Positions 60,442 to 64,000 of a stretch of DNA of 64,000 bases are shown here, in pieces. The position numbers and the translations under genes were made by a program. Positions within the stretch are counted from its first letter, which is position 1. The number at the start of each line of letters is the position of its first letter. The notes under the pieces are model-generated. The model saw nothing but the letters and a program-made list of their open reading frames with translations. It was not told where the DNA came from and made no database searches. This DNA is from Bellilinea sp040754815 (GTDB lineage Bacteria; Chloroflexota; Anaerolineae; Anaerolineales; Anaerolineaceae). The DNA is taken from contig JBFMBX010000004.1 of the NCBI GenBank assembly GCA_040754815.1, positions 62,001-126,000 on the forward strand, in the 5' to 3' direction.

Positions 60442-60462
60442 TGATTCTAATTCATCCGTTTT

Positions 60463-61800
60463 TTACTGGCAGGGTCCGGAACTCTTGCAGGCGGCTACCA
60501 GAGCAGCCTGGAAACCGTCCACATCACCGCCCTGAACGAACAGCCCCAGCGCGGTATCAATTTCGGACTTCCACGAGTCGTTGGCAACCACGCCGTGCGT
60601 GAGAGAACCAACCACCTGATTGGTCGCCCAGTCGTTCATGGCCGATTGCAAGTACTCGCCGAACAGAGCCTTGTCGCAGTCGGTGCGGGCGCAGATCGAG
60701 CCCTTGACCGGGTTGAAGGCTTCCTGCCCTTCCTTTGAACCGGCCACCTTCAGCCAGGCGATTGCACTGTCGGGATGCGGAGCGTTGGCAGCCAGCACGA
60801 ACGAGTCGGACAGGAACTGGAACACGCCGCCGGTACCGGGGGTGGGCGCCCAGCCGTAGTCCACCTGCGGGGTCTTGCCGAGCTCGCGGAAGTAACCTTC
60901 CGCCCAGTCACCCATCACATTGAAGGCCGCATCACCGTTGACCACCAGTTGAGAAGCATCCTGCCACGACAGGGAAGCCGAGTCGGTGTTGGCGTAGGTC
61001 AGCAGTTTGGCAAAGTTCCCCAACGCCACTTTGACCTCCGGGCTGCCCCAGTCGGTCTCGCCGGTCCACAGGCCGTTGTAAGCCTCTACACCAAGCGTGC
61101 CGAGCAAGACGGTTTCCAGCAGGTGCATCTTGGTCCATTGTTCACCCAAAGCCAGCGGGGTTACACCGGCAGCCTTGAGCTGGTCCATTGCGACAAACCA
61201 TTCGTCAATCGTGGTCGGCACTTCGATGTTATTCTCTTTGAGGATGGCGGGGTTGTACCACAACACGTTGGCGCGGTGGATGTTGACCGGCACGGAGTAG
61301 ATATTGCCGTTATCCGAGATGAGCGGAATGAGCGTTTCCGGCATGACTGCAAGCCAACCCTCCGACTCGTACAGGTCATTCAGCGGCAGAATTTGGTTGC
61401 CGGCCACGTAAGTGCCAATCAGCTCCTGCCCGGCATGACCCTGCCACGAATCGGGCGGATCACCGGCCTGCAAGCGCGAGGCCAACACGGCACGGGCGTT
61501 GGTGCCGGCTCCCCCGGCTACGGCGGCATTGATGAATTCAATATCCGGGTAGCGGGCTTTAAATACTTTGATCATTGCTTCGAGGCCAGCCGCTTCGCCG
61601 CCGCCCGTCCACCACGAGAAGACCTCAACCTGCTGTTTAGCGCCGGTTTCGGCGGGTGGAGCGGTGGGTTCAGCCGGTTGGGTGGGCTGTTCGCCGCTGG
61701 GCGGTTTGGTCGGTTCTGCCGTTGGCGTTGTCGCACAGGCAGACAGGACGACCGAGAGAATAATAAAGAGGCTCAGAAGGGATAGGACGAACTTTTTCAT
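60463..61800 (-). CDS. Family 1 sugar-binding lipoprotein
   Basis: 445 residues. Lipobox VVLSAC (C22), Pro/Thr linker, then SBP_bac_1: VEVFSWWTGGGEAAGLEAMI, LQAGDPPDSWQGHAGQEL and YSVPVNIHRANVLWYNPAIL. The WWTGGGE opening resembles glucose- and mannose-binding proteins. It leads a three-gene transporter operon without an adjacent enzyme or regulator, so its sugar cannot be fixed from context. The 180 bp upstream, shared with a divergent gene, must contain its promoter. Confidence 0.93.
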   Translation of the reverse strand: MKKFVLSLLSLFIILSVVLSACATTPTAEPTKPPSGEQPTQPAEPTAPPAETGAKQQVEVFSWWTGGGEAAGLEAMIKVFKARYPDIEFINAAVAGGAGTNARAVLASRLQAGDPPDSWQGHAGQELIGTYVAGNQILPLNDLYESEGWLAVMPETLIPLISDNGNIYSVPVNIHRANVLWYNPAILKENNIEVPTTIDEWFVAMDQLKAAGVTPLALGEQWTKMHLLETVLLGTLGVEAYNGLWTGETDWGSPEVKVALGNFAKLLTYANTDSASLSWQDASQLVVNGDAAFNVMGDWAEGYFRELGKTPQVDYGWAPTPGTGGVFQFLSDSFVLAANAPHPDSAIAWLKVAGSKEGQEAFNPVKGSICARTDCDKALFGEYLQSAMNDWATNQVVGSLTHGVVANDSWKSEIDTALGLFVQGGDVDGFQAALVAACKSSGPCQ

Positions 61801-61982
61801 TTTCTTCCTCCTTTTTGTGGAATACGGAATAGCACTGGAAAGGGATTCTCAAACAGAGACGTGGTAGATTGATTTTCTTGTTTAAACACCTCCTTGCCAC
61901 CCGGAATTACAGGTGTTACACTTCAATTTAAATCATTCTGCTGTGAATCACAATCATTTTTCGGACTTAACCCGGACATCTT

Positions 61983-63188
61983 ATGGTCATGAATCGTGAA
62001 AAGTTTGCTGCTCTTTTCAAGGACTTAATTTCTCACCTTTACGATCCCACCGTATTAGAGACTCATCCCCTCTCTCAGTATTTCTCGGCAGCCGATCCCG
62101 ATTCCTCAACCAGTCGTGCCAGAGCGATTCAAAACTTGATCCTGCAAGAAATTGAACAACTGCGGCCGCCCGCCAGCGAACCACAAGCCCAATCCCCTGA
62201 GTGGCGGCCTTACCTGATCCTTTATAAACGTTATGTATCGGGTGAAAGCCCGCGCGAGATCGCTAACGCTTTATTCATCGGAGATCGTCAATTCCGGCGC
62301 GATCACAGCCGCGCATTACAAGCACTGAGCGGGCGCATCTGGGAGCGTTATCTTCTCCCCCAGACCGGGCAAAAGGAAGAAGAGCAGCCTTCCGATGAGA
62401 ACGAATTTGTCCTGCACTTCGAACAATTGGATCTGAGCGGGACTCTGAAAACCCTTGAGGGTATTCTTTCCCAGCGGCTGCGCAGCGAGCAGATTCACCT
62501 CGACCTGAGCATCCCCGCCCACCCGATCCCCATTTCGGCGGATCGGGTGCTGCTGCGCCAGATGGTACTGAGTCTGATCAACTACGGACTGCAACTGTGC
62601 ACCGCAGAAAGCCTCGAAATCCGCGTAGAGGCTGCCCCCGCCACGGCAGGCATCCGGATTGAATTTGAAACCGACGAGCAATGGGAAGCAATTCGCGATG
62701 AAAGCAGCGATTTGCTGAGTTATATCCGCGGCTGGGGAAAACGAATGCACGTTAGAATAGAAGAACACTACCCGCTTCGCGGGCAGAAAGGGACGGTGTC
62801 CTTGCGGCTGGTCTTTACTCCAATCAAACACCGCTCGATTCTGGTGGTAGATGACCAGGCTGCCGCTATCAAGATGTTTGAACGTTACCTGAGCCAAACC
62901 GGCATACAGGTGGTCGGTAATAACAACCCAGAACAAACCCTCCAGCTGGCCGCACAACTTCAGCCGGACTTAATTATTCTGGATGTGATGATGCCCCGTC
63001 TGGACGGTTGGGAAGTGCTGCAATCCTTGCAGTCCAACCCGGCCACAAGAAACATTCCGGTTCTGGTCTGTTCGGCGTGGGATGAGCCGGATCTAGCCTA
63101 CTCGCTGGGAGCAGCCGCTTTCCTTAAGAAGCCCCTGCTGCAACGCAATCTTCTGGATGTACTCTACCAGTTAAATTTACTCGAATAA
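61983..63188 (+). CDS. Hybrid signalling protein with degenerate kinase-like core and receiver domain
   Basis: 401 residues. Residues ~1-125 are an unassigned helical region with LILYKRYVSGESPREIANAL, which looks like a helix-turn-helix-like segment. Residues ~140-280 resemble a histidine-kinase ATP-binding domain (ISADRVLLRQMVLSLINYGL) but lack clear N and G boxes. Residues ~283-401 are a receiver domain: ILVVDDQAAAIKMF, phospho-acceptor Asp in LIILDVMMPRLDGWEVL, and Lys in AAFLKKPL. A membrane kinase gene starts nine bases downstream, a likely partner. The start lacks a clear ribosome site. Confidence 0.85.
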   Translation: MVMNREKFAALFKDLISHLYDPTVLETHPLSQYFSAADPDSSTSRARAIQNLILQEIEQLRPPASEPQAQSPEWRPYLILYKRYVSGESPREIANALFIGDRQFRRDHSRALQALSGRIWERYLLPQTGQKEEEQPSDENEFVLHFEQLDLSGTLKTLEGILSQRLRSEQIHLDLSIPAHPIPISADRVLLRQMVLSLINYGLQLCTAESLEIRVEAAPATAGIRIEFETDEQWEAIRDESSDLLSYIRGWGKRMHVRIEEHYPLRGQKGTVSLRLVFTPIKHRSILVVDDQAAAIKMFERYLSQTGIQVVGNNNPEQTLQLAAQLQPDLIILDVMMPRLDGWEVLQSLQSNPATRNIPVLVCSAWDEPDLAYSLGAAAFLKKPLLQRNLLDVLYQLNLLE

Positions 63189-63197
63189 GGTTGGGAT

Positions 63198-64000
63198 ATG
63201 TCGTGGTTACAGCGCATCACCCAGGAAGATTCTGATTTTCCGGAACTGGCCAAAACCACCGCCCGGAAGTTGATCTATACCGTGGGGGGTTTGTATTTAT
63301 GCTGGCATATCATTGCCACGCTGGGCTTTCCGCAGGTCTTCAATCCCAGTCTCTGGATCATCTCGGTCTTGATGCTGGGGTTGATCTGGCTCAGCCTCAC
63401 CCTGATCGAACGCCATTACCTTCTCTCACAGATCATCTGGTTTGCGGGGCTGAGCGCGGCGATTCTGCTGGCATTTTTTTTATACCACCAGCCGGCTGTC
63501 CTTTTCCTCTTGATGCTGCTGCCCCTCAACGCGGTTGCCACGCTGGGAATTGCCGGATTGATTGGCGTAGATTTGTGGCTGGTCGTGCTGGTGGTGGTGA
63601 TTCCCCGCTTCCTGCCCGTACCGGGCGGCTATGAGCTGGCTCTGATTCTGGGCGGGATTTCCACCAGCCTGTTCGGCTGGGCGCTTTCCAGCAATCTGAT
63701 TGAGGCGTTTGATGCAGCCTACTACCACTACAACGAGGCGCGCCGGTTGTTGGAAGAAACCCGCGAACACCGCGCCCAATTGAGCCGGCTGGTCAAAGAC
63801 CTGAACAACGCCAATTATCAACTGGAACGGCTGAACGAGATGCTGGCGTTTGCCCGCGCGCAGGCCGAAGAAGCGCGCGAAGCTCGCAATCACTTTGTCA
63901 TGGCGGTCAGCCATGAGCTGCGCACACCGTTAAACTTTATTCTCGGTTTCAGCGACTTGATGGTGAACGCCCCGGCAACCTACGCACCTCTGGAACACTG
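63198..64000 (+). CDS. Membrane sensor histidine kinase, 3'-truncated by the window edge
   Basis: 267 residues are visible. Five or six hydrophobic helices fill residues ~28-170, with no large outside loop. A coiled coil (~175-232) leads to the HisKA box VMAVSHELRTPLNFILGFSD, whose His is the phospho-acceptor. The ATP-binding domain lies beyond the window. It starts nine bases after the receiver-domain gene and is probably co-transcribed with it. The signal sensed is unknown. Confidence 0.9.
   Translation, partial: MSWLQRITQEDSDFPELAKTTARKLIYTVGGLYLCWHIIATLGFPQVFNPSLWIISVLMLGLIWLSLTLIERHYLLSQIIWFAGLSAAILLAFFLYHQPAVLFLLMLLPLNAVATLGIAGLIGVDLWLVVLVVVIPRFLPVPGGYELALILGGISTSLFGWALSSNLIEAFDAAYYHYNEARRLLEETREHRAQLSRLVKDLNNANYQLERLNEMLAFARAQAEEAREARNHFVMAVSHELRTPLNFILGFSDLMVNAPATYAPLEH

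Noticed and set aside
60775..61785. 336-codon open frame on the + strand
   Set aside because: It is antisense to the sugar-binding lipoprotein gene; no ribosome site or recognisable domain.
1..64000. CRISPR arrays, tRNA or rRNA genes, prophage structural genes
   Set aside because: No regularly spaced repeats, cloverleaf sequences, rRNA signatures or phage proteins were recognised. A dedicated scan (for example tRNAscan-SE) would be decisive for tRNAs.

Overview
This window reads as a chromosome segment of an anaerobic, carbohydrate-fermenting bacterium, most likely a member of Chloroflexota close to the Anaerolineae. That placement is inference. It rests on the mix of lipoprotein sugar-binding proteins with Opp- and Mal-type transporters, GH53 and GH130 enzymes, LacI-type regulators and MalT-like LuxR regulators, and on moderately high GC. 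No rRNA, tRNA or CRISPR array was found.

Region 1 (1-6.9 kb, + strand) is a galactan-use operon. It holds the 3' part of a MalF permease, MalG, an exported lipoprotein GH53 endo-beta-1,4-galactanase, a large protein of unknown function, a small zinc ribbon and a second GH53 without a signal peptide.

Region 2 (6.9-28.5 kb) is the centrepiece, a bacterial microcompartment (BMC) locus for B12-dependent diol breakdown. On the - strand lie an EutJ-like chaperone and a two-component system: a PocR-domain LytS-type kinase and a YesN/AraC-type response regulator. The two-component transcript starts with its own promoter and a cobalamin riboswitch ending in an intrinsic terminator. Divergent on the + strand runs the order PduV/EutP-like GTPase, BMC-H shell protein, PduB-like BMC-T, diol dehydratase PduCDE, reactivase PduGH, BMC-H with a C-terminal Cys3His knuckle, flavoprotein, EutN/BMC-P vertex protein, PduO, PduP aldehyde dehydrogenase and BMC-T. 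After a 377-bp gap with a strong hairpin comes a second, by eye more AT-rich module. It has an aldehyde dehydrogenase with a C-terminal targeting helix, a BMC-H with an N-terminal Cys3His knuckle and a strong internal start, an EutQ-N/EutT-like fusion, a second EutJ and a ~95% identical second BMC-T. Together these would convert 1,2-propanediol (or glycerol) to an aldehyde and then an acyl-CoA inside a shell. No phosphotransacylase, alcohol dehydrogenase, acid kinase or corrin reductase is encoded in the window.

Region 3 (28.7-34.5 kb) holds a small unknown gene, a large MalT-like LuxR regulator, a GIN-domain lipoprotein and four small housekeeping or unknown genes (DUF2568, SRPBCC, GNAT, small unknown).

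Region 4 (34.6-44.0 kb) is an Opp-type oligosaccharide ABC operon (- strand) under a LacI regulator with two matching palindromic operators. Next to it, a second LacI regulator is translationally coupled to a GH130 phosphorylase.

Region 5 (44.0-47.5 kb) is a small accessory island: a dead 3' remnant of a GIY-YIG-like gene, an MntA/HepT toxin-antitoxin pair, an IS982-family element, the intact GIY-YIG-like gene and a DUF6884-like gene. A 77-bp, ~90% identical direct repeat brackets the toxin-antitoxin pair and the IS.

Region 6 (47.6-61.8 kb, - strand) is glycoside use. One LacI-led operon holds SBP, MalF, MalG, an 850-residue exported protein, a YesL-like membrane protein, GH130, a Gfo/Idh/MocA oxidoreductase and GH130. 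A second SBP-MalF-MalG operon follows. All three complete ABC operons carry a long stem-loop between the binding-protein gene and the first permease gene.

Region 7 (62-64 kb, + strand) holds a receiver-domain protein with a degenerate kinase-like core, and the start of a membrane histidine kinase that runs off the window.
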